A DNA stretch of 64,000 bases from Varroa destructor. Lineage: Eukaryota; Arthropoda; Arachnida; Mesostigmata; Varroidae. Under the pieces are notes generated by a model. That model did not search any database and had not been told where the DNA came from. It worked only from the letters and a program-made list of their open reading frames with translations. The DNA is taken from NCBI RefSeq assembly GCF_002443255.2, contig NW_019211456.1, forward strand, positions 13,724,229 to 13,788,228, written 5' to 3'. The position numbers and the translations under genes were made by a program. Every line of letters starts with the position of its first letter. The first letter of the stretch is position 1. Shown here in pieces: positions 11,015 through 20,515 of the stretch.

Positions 11015-12572
11015 TGAAACGGAGCTTCTACACATTTGTGTTTACTTCGGTCCGCTTCATACAAGATACAGACTTTAATAAATGGGCATCAAGTGCAAAT
11101 GTTCAGGATCATTTGTGTAGCCTTTCAGATTTTGGCTAAATCTTTGTTGTACCTAATGTAAAGTGGTGTTTTATAGAGATATATAAACTTTTGTGAGCTT
11201 TTATCAGGCTTCTTTGAAGAAAAATCTATGCAGTCACAAGCGAAGGCTTAAGAATTGTATTTTTAGTGATTTAGTTTTATTCCGTTCAGCTTTACGGAAA
11301 ACTAGTTTTTCAAAAAGGTCGCGAAATTTCAAACTTTCCGCAAGGACTTAATCTAGGGAGGATCGTTCGTGTTTATGACACTTTTAAAGGATCACATAAA
11401 ATACACATTAAGCACTCGCATGTAGGAAGGCTTGTCGGACTGAGGGCTCCACCACGTTTGCTTATGTGCATAGCTTTTATCGCCCAAACATATGGCCATG
11501 CGTTCGGCTGAATTTATCTGAATCCGAGGATTCAACAATATGTAGACGGCAATCGCTTACCTTTTTCGCTTGGAGCGATGGAAGCGCACTATGATCCCTG
11601 AGAATAACACACAAAATGACCCTTGTTATGTAGATAATGTTATTATGTACTTGTCCTTCAGAACTACCCGAATGATATTATAGTCCTTTGAACCTGCGAA
11701 ATACATTGCAGAGACAATACATCAAGGCCGACTAAGCGCTACTGTGAAAAATCCGGTAGCTAAATCTAGCTTAAAGAGTTCAATAATTTTCTGATACACA
11801 TACATTGTATAATCTATAGCGCTAAATGATGTCTTAATTGAGTGGCCGGCAATTTCAGTAAGTAATTATATAGTGTAAATAAATGGCTTAAAGGTTCCAG
11901 TAGAAAAAGCTCTTAGGCCCAATATTTTATAAAGATTTTGAATAAATGTTGAAATATTGAAAAGTACACGCAAAAAATTCACATTGAGAAACGATTTACG
12001 AAATATACACAAACACATACACACTATTTAATTAGTCGAATTCAGTTTACTAAAATGTTTCTACCTGGAATGGATAGCTCTCAGATACTCAATCGACGCC
12101 TCTAGCTCTTCAAAGTGCACCCTTTGACAACATACCCTTAGTTAGTTGAGAAAGGTAGTCGTTGCAAATTGGAAACGAAAGAGTGTACTGTTCGAAAGGT
12201 AAATATAGTTACGCCTATATTTAAGATACTTGCCTTAATCTCGAAATAATTCCTACAACGCGCACAATGTAGAAATCAATACAAATATGTCCATTAGCCG
12301 ACTAAACTTGGATACCCAAACAGGACGAGTTCATGATATCGACGTCATAGACCAATATCAATCATTAAAGGATTACCCCGAAAGGCATAGTCTACATACG
12401 ATGTAATATTCATACGATATGTTGTTGGCTACGAAACAATCAATACAGAAACGGCATCTCATAAAAGTGAACGTAATAATGAGCTTCTTATTTACTGAAA
12501 AATGTGAAGTTCAGCTAATAATAAATCATTAGGATGTGGGTTACGACATGCCATTATTAACACTCGGCCTAT
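11015..12572. other. AT-rich spacer left of the viral element
   Basis: Apart from the 37-nt candidate exon at 11561, nothing but short chance frames is visible. Confidence 0.4.
11561..11597 (-). CDS. Candidate 37-nt micro-exon
   Basis: On the minus strand a strong acceptor (GTGTTATTCTCAG) and a GTAAGC donor bound 37 nt that read IIVRFHRSKRK in the best frame, a hydrophobic-to-basic run like a membrane-exit segment. Both borders fit consensus well. The parent gene was not found. Confidence 0.28.
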
Positions 12573-12592
12573 TTCCGCTTTGGCTAGCGGAA
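12573..12592. other. Hairpin left of the viral Rep fragment
   Basis: TTCCGCT and AGCGGAA form a perfect 7-bp stem around a 6-nt loop. It lies about 95 nt past the Rep stop. It could be part of the integrated viral DNA or a chance inverted repeat. Confidence 0.4.
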
Positions 12593-12685
12593 GAGGCAAA
12601 TGTTTACAAGCGCATACAAACATTCAATATTACTAGTAGAATTTTCTAGAAGTAATTAGACCAAATTAATTGATTTTTTTACGGG

Positions 12686-13357
12686 TTAAACAAATTTCAG
12701 ATTAACAATGGTAGCCCCCACTGAGACGAGAAACATTTGATTATTATGTAAAGTTATAATCCATTCTCCACGGGTTTTGTAGAATGTCTCATCTTCACCG
12801 TATAATTGTTCACAAATTTGTCTGACTCGAAAACTTTTTCCTGTGCCGGGGTAACCATATACAATACATAATTTAGTTCTATGGTTACGTTTTGCTCCAA
12901 GCCGTAGAGTATTAGCCAGGTCCTTGATACCGCGATGAAATTTTATAAATGCGACAGGATGTGTTTCCGCCACTGCGCCGATAGGATCGTCTTTGTTTTC
13001 TAATAATGTGTCGACTACATTGTATAAATCATTGCGTTGGCCTTGAGAGTTTATGCGTCCATATTCTTCGAAATGGCCCGATTTTATGCAGTATTCACGA
13101 TTTTTCTCTTCTGATGCTTTCGCGAACTCAATATGTGCTCGTTCAGATATGAGCGCTTTAAATCGATCTATAGTAGCAGGTTTTTCCAGTGCACTATATC
13201 CTTGAAGATGTTTCGTTCCGGTATTGGGGGCTATTTCGTATCCCCATACAATGTACCTGAATTGATTAATATTTTCTTTTAAATTTTTAACTTCTTCATC
13301 ACTGTAATTATTTAATGTCCAAGCGGCGCGGCGGAATCTAAGTTGTCGGGAAGCCAT
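12686..13357 (-). CDS. Endogenous CRESS-DNA virus Rep, C-terminally truncated
   Basis: This frame of 223 residues (start Met at 13357; the frame is open to 13384) carries the HUH endonuclease motifs in order. Motif I is WTLNNY (13-18), motif II is HLQGY (50-54) with the metal-binding His, and motif III is YCIKSG (89-94) with catalytic Tyr89 and Lys92. The superfamily 3 helicase Walker A, GYPGTGKS, follows at 168-175. Viral Rep nicks the origin hairpin to start rolling-circle replication. The frame ends about 48 residues after Walker A: the expected Walker B acidic pair, motif C and arginine finger are missing, against the usual 270-330 residues. The last 20-25 residues look unrelated, so the break is near 12750. 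The ATG lies only 30 nt from the origin hairpin, as in the viruses. Helicase activity is not expected; nicking could be intact. Confidence 0.9.
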   Translation of the reverse strand: MASRQLRFRRAAWTLNNYSDEEVKNLKENINQFRYIVWGYEIAPNTGTKHLQGYSALEKPATIDRFKALISERAHIEFAKASEEKNREYCIKSGHFEEYGRINSQGQRNDLYNVVDTLLENKDDPIGAVAETHPVAFIKFHRGIKDLANTLRLGAKRNHRTKLCIVYGYPGTGKSFRVRQICEQLYGEDETFYKTRGEWIITLHNNQMFLVSVGATIVNLKFV

Positions 13358-13386
13358 TTTCGTCTCAAAGTCATTTCGGCACAAAG

Positions 13387-13415
13387 TCTCTCGGGTTTAG
13401 TATTACCCCGAGAGA
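13387..13415 (+). other. CRESS-virus replication-origin hairpin with nonanucleotide
   Basis: A perfect 9-bp stem (TCTCTCGGG / CCCGAGAGA) encloses an 11-nt loop TTTAGTATTAC. The loop holds the canonical nonanucleotide TAGTATTAC at 13398-13406, the Rep nick site lying between its seventh and eighth bases. It lies between the two divergent frames. The nonanucleotide is on the plus strand and Rep on the minus strand, the cyclovirus-type layout. Confidence 0.93.
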
Positions 13416-13492
13416 TTTCTGTGGTTAATATAGCGGGTCCCTACAGGAATATGACGTCACCTCCAATTGCCCTCTCCCCTACTGGAGAAATA

Positions 13493-13509
13493 TCCACTAT
13501 ATAAGTGGA
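13493..13509 (+). promoter_or_regulatory. TATA box inside a 17-nt palindrome
   Basis: TCCACT-ATATA-AGTGGA is a perfect 6-bp inverted repeat around the TATA core (TATATAA, 13498-13504). It stands 28 nt before the ATG of the small plus-strand ORF, so the leader would be near zero. A CRE-like TGACGTCA lies at 13453-13460. It is likely the promoter of the virion-sense gene. Confidence 0.55.
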
Positions 13510-13531
13510 CGCTTTGCCCAAACAAGTAGAC

Positions 13532-13723
13532 ATGGATTACGTTAGCAATAGCGCTTATACTCTTGACGATATTATACGTGGCATGCTTAAACAAGATTAT
13601 TTTATTAAAACACTTAGTTTGGAGTTGAAGAGACTTAAAGGAGATCTTGTGTGCGGAATAGGGAATGCTGCAAAAATAAAATTACAACAAATAAATAAAC
13701 GGAGCGTGTTCTTCGGGAATTAA
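13532..13723 (+). CDS. Small ORF in the virion-sense position of the CRESS element
   Basis: This 63-residue frame starts MDYVSNSAYTLDDI and ends SVFFGN at TAA. The frame is open from 13505, but only with a GTG; the ATG at 13532 follows a TATA box. It occupies the place of a capsid gene in the divergent two-gene layout, yet lacks the Arg-rich N-terminus typical of CRESS capsids. It is acidic at the start and Lys/Leu-rich in the middle (residues about 24-40). It could be a truncated or novel accessory viral protein, or chance. I do not recognise the family. Confidence 0.4.
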   Translation: MDYVSNSAYTLDDIIRGMLKQDYFIKTLSLELKRLKGDLVCGIGNAAKIKLQQINKRSVFFGN

Positions 13724-13848
13724 CTATATATTTTAATATTTTATAGTGAGTAAAATTACGAAAATTCTCAGGTAAATTGAAAAGCTTGCTGCTTGGTAGA
13801 ATCTTCATAACACCGCCGAGAGGGCTAAGAGTATTAATTAATCCACTA

Positions 13849-13861
13849 GGGGGGGGGGGGG
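13849..13861 (+). repeat. Poly(G) run of 13
   Basis: Thirteen G residues lie just right of the viral small ORF. Such runs are rare in this AT-rich region; it may mark an insertion junction or an assembly weak point. Confidence 0.75.
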
Positions 13862-14035
13862 TCCTCCAACTGATTATTATAAGTACTATGTCAATGGCAC
13901 CGCCAAAGCGGTATACGCGTTGGTAACGGCAAATGGCTCTGTGACTAAAGGATTAAATATCATCTAAAAAGATCTAGCTAGTTTAAAATATCTGCGATTG
14001 TCTAGAGATCCATGACGTCAGATTTTAAAAATGTG

Positions 14036-14059
14036 CATAAAACAAGCTATTGTTTTATG
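14036..14059. other. Hairpin right of the viral element
   Basis: CATAAAACAA and TTGTTTTATG form a perfect 10-bp stem with a 4-nt loop (GCTA). It is 313 nt past the small ORF stop, and 1.49 kb separates the outer ends of this hairpin and the one at 12573. Confidence 0.5.
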
Positions 14060-15491
14060 TCTGCCCCAGTGTTGCCCTAACGAGAACCATGAAGTGGAAC
14101 TTTTAAAACGATTATTCTTATTCGAAGCGTTGCCACTGCAATCAGGGAAATTGACTGGCAAAAAGTATAACATTTGCACTTTTTACCTTTAGCCGCTAGG
14201 CCTAGCTAAGTTAATCACTTCACAATGGCCCTAGGCGGGGAGAATTACTCTATTTATATATTAAATATATACTAGTAGTATACCGATAGATATTGTTTTA
14301 ACATACTCCTAAGGCCGCTTTCATTTATGAGCTACTTGGGTACAGACTTTGAGCTTTGCAGCACATTATCACGCACACCGGTACACCAGGTGCCTATGCT
14401 ACCCTACGATATTGAACACTTTACTTGAGACGGCTCTAATGGGCAATAGGCATATTCAGGAACTGAGTATAGTAAGCATGGCCAGCTTATAGCGAAGCAA
14501 CTCTATCTACCAACGGTTGTCCAGTATCAGCAGTTGCTCGGATGGCTGATATCTACTCTGCCTTAACAGACAATGTCTCAGTGGATAACTTAAATTCGAC
14601 AAGTTATCTTTGTAAAGCGTATTGTCAGCTGGTCTTATTCTACCACAAAGTTCTACCACTACCTGTATCCCATTGTTTGGCCTGTGCTTGCACTAAACGT
14701 GTCGAATTTGAAAGTTGCCCACGACACGTCTTTGCTCTACCCTACTAATTACTTACTCTCTGAAATTAAGCAGGCACATAAGTTGTTATATCAAGAGTAG
14801 CTCTACCCATAACAAATATGAAATCGTTACTCGATTAGAACGAATATTGAAATGGTTGGTTGCGGTATTTTAGTTATACAGAATCGTATGATTCAGAGCG
14901 AATCCAGATAGGGCTGTGTAGTGTCGATATATTTTGATGATGACTCGGTCACCATCGAGCGCTTAAGTTACAGCTATACTCAGTAATCAAAATACATCAG
15001 CACGGCAATGCATGTCATGAAATCCAATGTTACTAGTAGTATGCGCTGATATTATTTTAGATCAGTTGGAATGATACACACGAGGAGTGATTCACTTATA
15101 CGTTTTCACCTTACATTTAACAAATAAACTCAAGGCAAACTACAGCAGACCAAAACACTTCTGCATATCGTATCCAGATGAAAATCTTAAAAATGCCTAT
15201 TAGACATTTACTGCCAGTTGGTAAGAGCTCACAGCATATTTCAGAAAAACGTATTTTCTTTATCATAAGGTACATGCTGTTTTTTCCTCCCTTCAATAAA
15301 ATAAAGGAATTTTCATATGCCGCGTTTTTCGCTACACCTAAAGGTACTATCTATAGGTTGTCTTCAATGAGCTTCTTACCCCAACCTCCCATCTAATCCT
15401 TTACTTTAGCTTTGTCATCTTGTCATTGAATCGTTGTCCTTATGTTATACGCAAACAAAATTCCTACTCATTTTCTGATCTCTTACCTCGG
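14060..15491. other. AT-rich spacer, one repeat copy
   Basis: No gene seen. It holds the first copy of a 26-nt dispersed repeat (14243-14268). Confidence 0.4.
14243..14268 (+). repeat. 26-nt dispersed repeat, copy 1
   Basis: AATTACTCTATTTATATA followed by TTAAATAT. It matches 16813-16838 at 25 of 26 positions in the same orientation. Confidence 0.6.
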
Positions 15492-15705
15492 TCAGTAATC
15501 AATGCCCTCAGTCCGCAGCTGGTTTAGTGGTTTTGTTATGTTGAAGATATAATCGACGTTTTGCCTTCGTTTTCGATTCTCCAACCTCCGTGGATCATCC
15601 TTTTCACCGTAACCGATGACTATTTTGTCTCTATCCGCACCTGTCGCAGAAATATTCGTACAACTGTACTTGCAGTACCAGAAATCCAAGTAGCACCACT
15701 GTGGT
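15492..15705 (-). CDS. Candidate exon, unknown Cys-containing protein
   Basis: A GTGTCACCACAG acceptor precedes a frame of about 70 codons that opens WCYLDFWYCKYSCTNIS and ends GIDY-stop. It has three early Cys, two N-glycosylation sequons and a basic RRLENRKRR stretch, which suggests an extracellular or processed protein. A good donor (GAG|GTAAGAG, 15481-15487) lies just after the stop, which is odd for a last exon and may mean another frame is used. Two other minus-strand frames lie upstream, but their splice phases do not join cleanly. The family is not recognised. Confidence 0.25.
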
Positions 15706-16114
15706 GACACGTCGTAACGGTAAGAGCAGCACGCCTAACCACTAACATCGACAGGCTGGACACCTTACTGTCGCTGAACTACAGAAATTTACCCTCGTGT
15801 CGCAGGCGAGTTTGAATGCGCACACTGCTTAATTGAAGTGTGGTTTGTCTAAGGTAGCGTTCCAGCCGCCAACCAGCGTCAACTCGTTGATCACTCAGCG
15901 GATGTGGGCGCGCTGTCTGAGACGGACACCTCTCCTTTGACGGAGGGTCCTCTCGTAGCGAAACTAGTAGTAGCACATTAGCCGCCATCAGCCTTGTTCC
16001 TATCGAAAGAAGAAGCAGCAGCAACGCAATGCTGTGGCAGGGCCTTGTAAGCTTGGCGCGCAGCAGCACGCATACAGACGCAGGAGCCCTTTAGCAACAG
16101 CTGATCTCTAACAT

Positions 16115-16345
16115 TTAGACGAACCTCGAGTGGAAATTAGCTTGGGAATCGGCCGGTAGCGATTCACATTTACGATCCACTGGTACCGTCGATGCTGCCG
16201 AATATTGCACAAGGGGCCTTCTTGAAATTTTTGCGTTATTTCTGCCGGAAGGTACGGTAAATTGTGGCGGGAAATTCGAATGGCAGTGTTGTCTGGCGAA
16301 CTGTGCGCAAACGGCAGTTAAGAAAGGCCAGATGTTCGTGTACAT
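16115..16345 (-). CDS. Hypothetical ORF, 76 residues
   Basis: An ATG-started frame begins MYTNIWPFLTAVCAQFARQH with a mildly hydrophobic start that could be a weak signal peptide, then a Ser/Pro/Arg-rich tail. GC is locally raised. It may belong with the minus-strand frames at 15492-16069 in one gene. Support is weak. Confidence 0.2.
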   Translation of the reverse strand: MYTNIWPFLTAVCAQFARQHCHSNFPPQFTVPSGRNNAKISRRPLVQYSAASTVPVDRKCESLPADSQANFHSRFV

Positions 16346-17882
16346 GTGTTTTACATTTTTCAGCTATCTACATTTCTAAGAAACAATAGTTTCATGATAT
16401 TTCCTACCCTGATACTTGCTACCCGTAGGACGTAGTGTCTTGCTAATAGCGTGACTTTCCGGGCTGGCAACAATAGGATTAGCTTCAAATACTTGACAAT
16501 GGTCGCTTATTGGGCATTATTCGTGAATTATAACATGAAATGTATACAATGCTTCCTGTTCTTTGTGAGTTCTAAGTTTAGTAGCTTTAAATAACAACAG
16601 AATTTATAGTTAAGTAGCACAACATCACGGATTCGGCGCTTTCACGAGTTATTAACCAGTGTCTATGGCCGGACCCAAACCTAGGTTATCTCAAATTCCT
16701 CTCCAGGCCATAAGCAATCACGTTTTAAGTGACACATCGCCAGAAGTTCATAATTCTTGCGTATATTTGAATAGCGCTTACGTTTAGAAAAGCATTTCAC
16801 TTTGACTGAGCAAATTACTCTATTTATATAATAAATATCTGATGACGTAGACCCTGATTTGTATTGTAGAACCACTGGTCGCCCTGAACTATAATTTTAG
16901 ACCAGTTACTATGAAAAAAGCATTAACTAAAGCCTTTCCGTACAAGTACACGTACGATTCGTGCAAGCTGCATATTCTAGGTTGAAGCAGCTCTTTTGCA
17001 AAGAACATTTTCCACAGACGTCACAACATACTTTCATGTACCCACAATCTGTTCGTTGATATTGAAACTACCTGAACTTATCTTTACGTGATTTCAACAA
17101 CTTATTTAATTATCAACATAATTATTAAACGTTCCCGGGCAGTTACTACCAAATAAACATCTCTGGGAACTGGACGACCTCGATATAATTAATTTCCTGT
17201 CACTTTTTGACCCACGCAGATAAATATGTATTTTCATTTATAACTGATGTTCGTCTTATGCACTGTTTAGGCTTGTTTGCAGCGTAAATCAAGAAAAGTT
17301 GTATTTTTACTCACTAAAATAAATACACAGTATTTTATCATATTTTCTCACATTGTTATAGTAACAAGCGCAACAAAACACGCAAAATGGCTAACGAGTT
17401 AGCGTAAATTATATTCTCAAACCATTCTACTACGATTTTATTAAAAATGTCCTTCCCTTCGTATGATCCGGTCAGAGCAGATGTATCCGGCGATAGCAAG
17501 AGTAAGGTTTCCCGATTTCAAAAGGAACCAATAGCGCCCGATAATCTACAATGTACAATAAAGAATCATTTTGAACGAACGCCATATGTATCAATTTGGC
17601 CATAGCTTTCATATACAGATTAGCTTGGTGGTGATTTCAGGCCGCCGTCGTTAATTAGGCACCGAAACTGAGCGAAAGAAAATGTCTCATGCAAACAAAA
17701 ATCGACAAAATGGAACTGCGTCAAGTTAATAAGATGAAAACACTAATTTGTTTCAACATTTTCTAGAAACCAGAGACGGTTCTACATGATGATACAAACA
17801 CAGATCGTTTCAAATACAATGTTCGATTTTGGTCTAAACCATTACGGCAAGGTGTGATGTATATGCCAAGGTACGGCAGTAA
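16346..17882. other. AT-rich spacer
   Basis: No gene seen. It holds the second copy of the 26-nt repeat at 16813. Confidence 0.4.
16813..16838 (+). repeat. 26-nt dispersed repeat, copy 2
   Basis: AATTACTCTATTTATATA followed by ATAAATAT; one mismatch to 14243-14268. Confidence 0.6.
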
Positions 17883-18089
17883 CTATAATTCTTCGCACCT
17901 ATGATTCGCTTCTTTAAGCGTTGTCATTTGTGAGCACACGACACACATTGACGCGCTCAACGCAATCAGGCACAATGGAATCAGGAACACATAGCGAATT
18001 TGTAGGCTAACGGGAAGATCGCGGAGCCAGGTGCAAGCTCCATGCGTATGTCGAGACGACCTAGGACGAGGAAGGCAACGTCTATCAGA
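17883..18089 (-). CDS. Candidate downstream exon of the 18.3-18.9 kb gene
   Basis: A strong T-rich acceptor opens this segment. Two frames are open: one to TAG at 17883 with a hydrophobic run (RYVFLIPLCLIALSASMCVV), and a shorter one in phase with the 18372 donor. The first reads as a transmembrane helix but needs another upstream exon. Confidence 0.22.
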   Translation of the reverse strand, partial: SDRRCLPRPRSSRHTHGACTWLRDLPVSLQIRYVFLIPLCLIALSASMCVVCSQMTTLKEANHRCEEL

Positions 18090-18341
18090 CTGCACAATAA
18101 TATATATAATAAGTATCTCAAGTAATTGGAATAAACAAGTTATAAGATATCTGCAACAGGTAGAATTTTCTACGTTAATTATTGATTAGATTTTTTTTGA
18201 TAAAGCTTTTAGAGACTTGAAACATTGGGTAATATGATTTAGCGGTCCCATTTAGATTCGAAAAGTAAAAATAAGGAACCCTTCTTGTATTGGTGATGAC
18301 CGACATGGTAAACTGATTTTTTTGTCGTTTCTGTGCTGGGT

Positions 18342-18869
18342 TCAGTTGAATTTCCAGCCTAAGCGATGCATGAGGGCATACCTCTTTCTCAAGCACATAA
18401 GTTGACGGTAGATGAATTCGAAGAAAGTCACCGTGTCAGGATTACGTGTCGACGTATTGTTGCCCTGGGATTGAGGAGCTTCGCAGAGAAGCGGAATTGG
18501 ACGGTTCGTCTGAGCACGTAATATCATTACATCAGCCGGCTTAAGGATACACCAGCGTTCGTTTGATATGGTTTTCGGTTGCGTGTTCAAGACTGTTGTT
18601 AGATCACGATACATAGAGATAACAGCACTCAGTATTGTTGAAAACATTAGCGTTACACCAACTTTGATACAGTAGCTCATATCTTCAAACAAAGACGTTA
18701 TTTTCAATGAATAAATATTCAGATCTTCAAAAGACTTCAATGTATCTCTATGATCCCGTGGCACAAGCGGCGGTATTGTTCTGAGATCGCAATTGTTTCC
18801 CTGGTTCGTCACCCGGCGACTTGCGGATCTCAATATGGCGTCGTTTTTTACAATAGCTAGTGGTAACAT
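18342..18869 (-). CDS. Hypothetical membrane protein exon, 175 residues
   Basis: A long ATG-started frame for an AT-rich region. It has a hydrophobic segment at about 78-92 (VGVTLMFSTILSAVI) and a Cys-containing tail, so it may be part of a multi-helix membrane protein; an arthropod chemoreceptor is one guess. A GTATGC donor after AAAG at about residue 165 and a good acceptor at 18090 (TATTATTGTGCAG) suggest splicing to a short exon at 17883-18089. The joined frame is open for only about 35 codons, so the end is uncertain. Confidence 0.28.
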   Translation of the reverse strand: MLPLAIVKNDAILRSASRRVTNQGNNCDLRTIPPLVPRDHRDTLKSFEDLNIYSLKITSLFEDMSYCIKVGVTLMFSTILSAVISMYRDLTTVLNTQPKTISNERWCILKPADVMILRAQTNRPIPLLCEAPQSQGNNTSTRNPDTVTFFEFIYRQLMCLRKRYALMHRLGWKFN

Positions 18870-19119
18870 GCATTCGTCTGGTTATGCTATTGATGTGATA
18901 TCTTCTCCATGAGCGAGCCCACCATTTTCGCTAAATGCTTTTACTCATGGCATTAGTCGCACAGTCCATAACTCGTTTGAATCGTAGCGGCGCTGGTCGG
19001 ACTAATGGATCCTTCTTTGAGTCTCAACATATACTATGTAATGGTTGTGTTAGATAGGAGATGTCTCCTCGTCTAATCTAACGATGCTGGATGTAAAATT
19101 CAAAATGTTTAGTCCTTAC

Positions 19120-19176
19120 CTAATGATAGATATTATTCGCCAGCGTGAAGAGTTTATTAAATGGATACGGAGGAAA
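19120..19176 (-). CDS. Candidate 57-nt exon
   Basis: A strong acceptor (CTATCTTCTGCAG) and GTAAGG donor bound 57 nt. The fully open frame reads FLRIHLINSSRWRIISII. It may precede the 18.3-18.9 kb exon, but the phases fit only an alternative frame there. Confidence 0.22.
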   Translation of the reverse strand, partial: FPPYPFNKLFTLANNIYH

Positions 19177-20468
19177 CTGCAGAAGATAGTTAACGATATA
19201 AGATAATTAAGATTTTGAGTGGAAATGACTAAGATGCGTTAACACGGAAGCATATTAATGATAAATATTGATTGGGTGAAAAAAGAATGAAAAAAAGGCA
19301 AAAACTGGTAACAGAGAATGATTACACGGTGTCAACACCGAAAAAAGCGTGAGAAATCGAAATTTATCTCGAGGCGAGTCTACTGCTGTAACTGGACCAA
19401 TTGAATGAAACAATTATATAGCTCCCAACAAAAATGTTGGAAGTACTGATGAGCTCGAAATATACAAAAAAAAACTACAGCTTAGCATTAGAAATCACCA
19501 AAGCATGTGTATTTGGTAGTGGAATAATGATCACTAAGTAGATTGTAAAAAAAAAAAGTTGTATTCAAGGGGAAAGCTTGAGATGAATAAAATTCGTAGA
19601 CGTATTACCTTTCGGAAGAGAAACGTTTATAGAATAAGTATTGTTCAAAGAGAAATATTTTAGCAAAGTGCAAAAATGTCAAACTATTTCAGTCTAGTCC
19701 AAATAAATCAATTTTAGAACAAAATGAAAGTCCTCTGTACATAAACGTAAGCGACAACTGCTAAACAAAATAAGTAGCTTCGAAGCAAGATTGTATGTCT
19801 AAATTAGTTTTTGGCTAAGGTTGCACGTCGTCTCTACATCGTGTGACCCTAAATCTTACTCCGAAAATACGCATGAGTTGGTGCGATCATTACCAAATCA
19901 AAATGGCAGAAATTAATAAGGTCCTTGAAGCAGGAAAATGAATCAATTGGATTTGTTATCGGTACTTTAAATCAAGGGCTTGTTCATAAATAAGATATTT
20001 CAGATAGTAAAATTAATAACTACTCTTAGATCATTTTTATACTAGGCTATAAAATCTGGTTAGCTGCGGTGTTATCCCGTATGGAACGCACGACGTTATA
20101 GAATGCAAGAAATGTTTCTGGATGCCCTAAAGGAAAACGAGCCGTTGCCTGGAAAACGTGAACGACTAACAGACACAATATAAAAAAATAACTATTATAA
20201 TGTTTAAGCCACAACTTAAACTTGTTGAAAACGTATTTATATCCATAGAGATTTTCAAGCGCAAAAGTTACGAAAACATTTCACATAATAATATGTAGAT
20301 TAGCGTAACATTATTTCTTATGTTTCGTTTTCTTTTTGAAATCAATGTGACATGTATGTATCTATGTATATTATACTTTGCACAAATCAGCACTTAAAGC
20401 TCAGAAAGTGCTAGAGCTGAGCCTGTGTGTAGATATGGCACATCTGATTTGACGGACAATCTTCGTGA

Positions 20469-20515
20469 TGTTGGTTAAATTTAGGAAAACGTGGTGGTCT
20501 AGGTTCGAATCTGCT
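20469..20515 (+). repeat. Weak tRNA-like (SINE head) remnant
   Basis: A box A-like TTGGTTAAATTTAGG is followed 20 nt later by the box B-like GGTTCGAATCT. The T-stem does not pair well, so this is not a functional tRNA. Confidence 0.2.

Larger units (their letters stand above)
12573..14059. mobile_element. Endogenous CRESS-DNA virus element (approximate limits)
   Basis: The certain core is 12686-13723: a truncated Rep gene (minus), the origin hairpin, a palindromic TATA region and a divergent small ORF (plus). The outer limits are set here at two hairpins and are uncertain. CRESS viruses have circular genomes of about 1.7-2 kb with two divergent genes around an origin hairpin, so this would be most but not all of one copy. 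No capsid gene is recognised. Host DNA surrounds it on both sides and no clear target duplication was seen. The Rep frame is long and free of stops, which suggests a fairly young insertion or retained function. Confidence 0.75.

Noticed and set aside
13505..13531. GTG start of the small viral ORF
   Set aside because: It lies at the TATA box itself; the ATG at 13532 is the plausible start.
13453..14019. Two TGACGTCA (CRE-like) sites near the viral element
   Set aside because: An 8-mer is expected about once per 64 kb; two is not meaningful alone.
20469..20515. Functional tRNA gene
   Set aside because: The T-stem does not pair and no acceptor stem exists; at most a weak SINE remnant.
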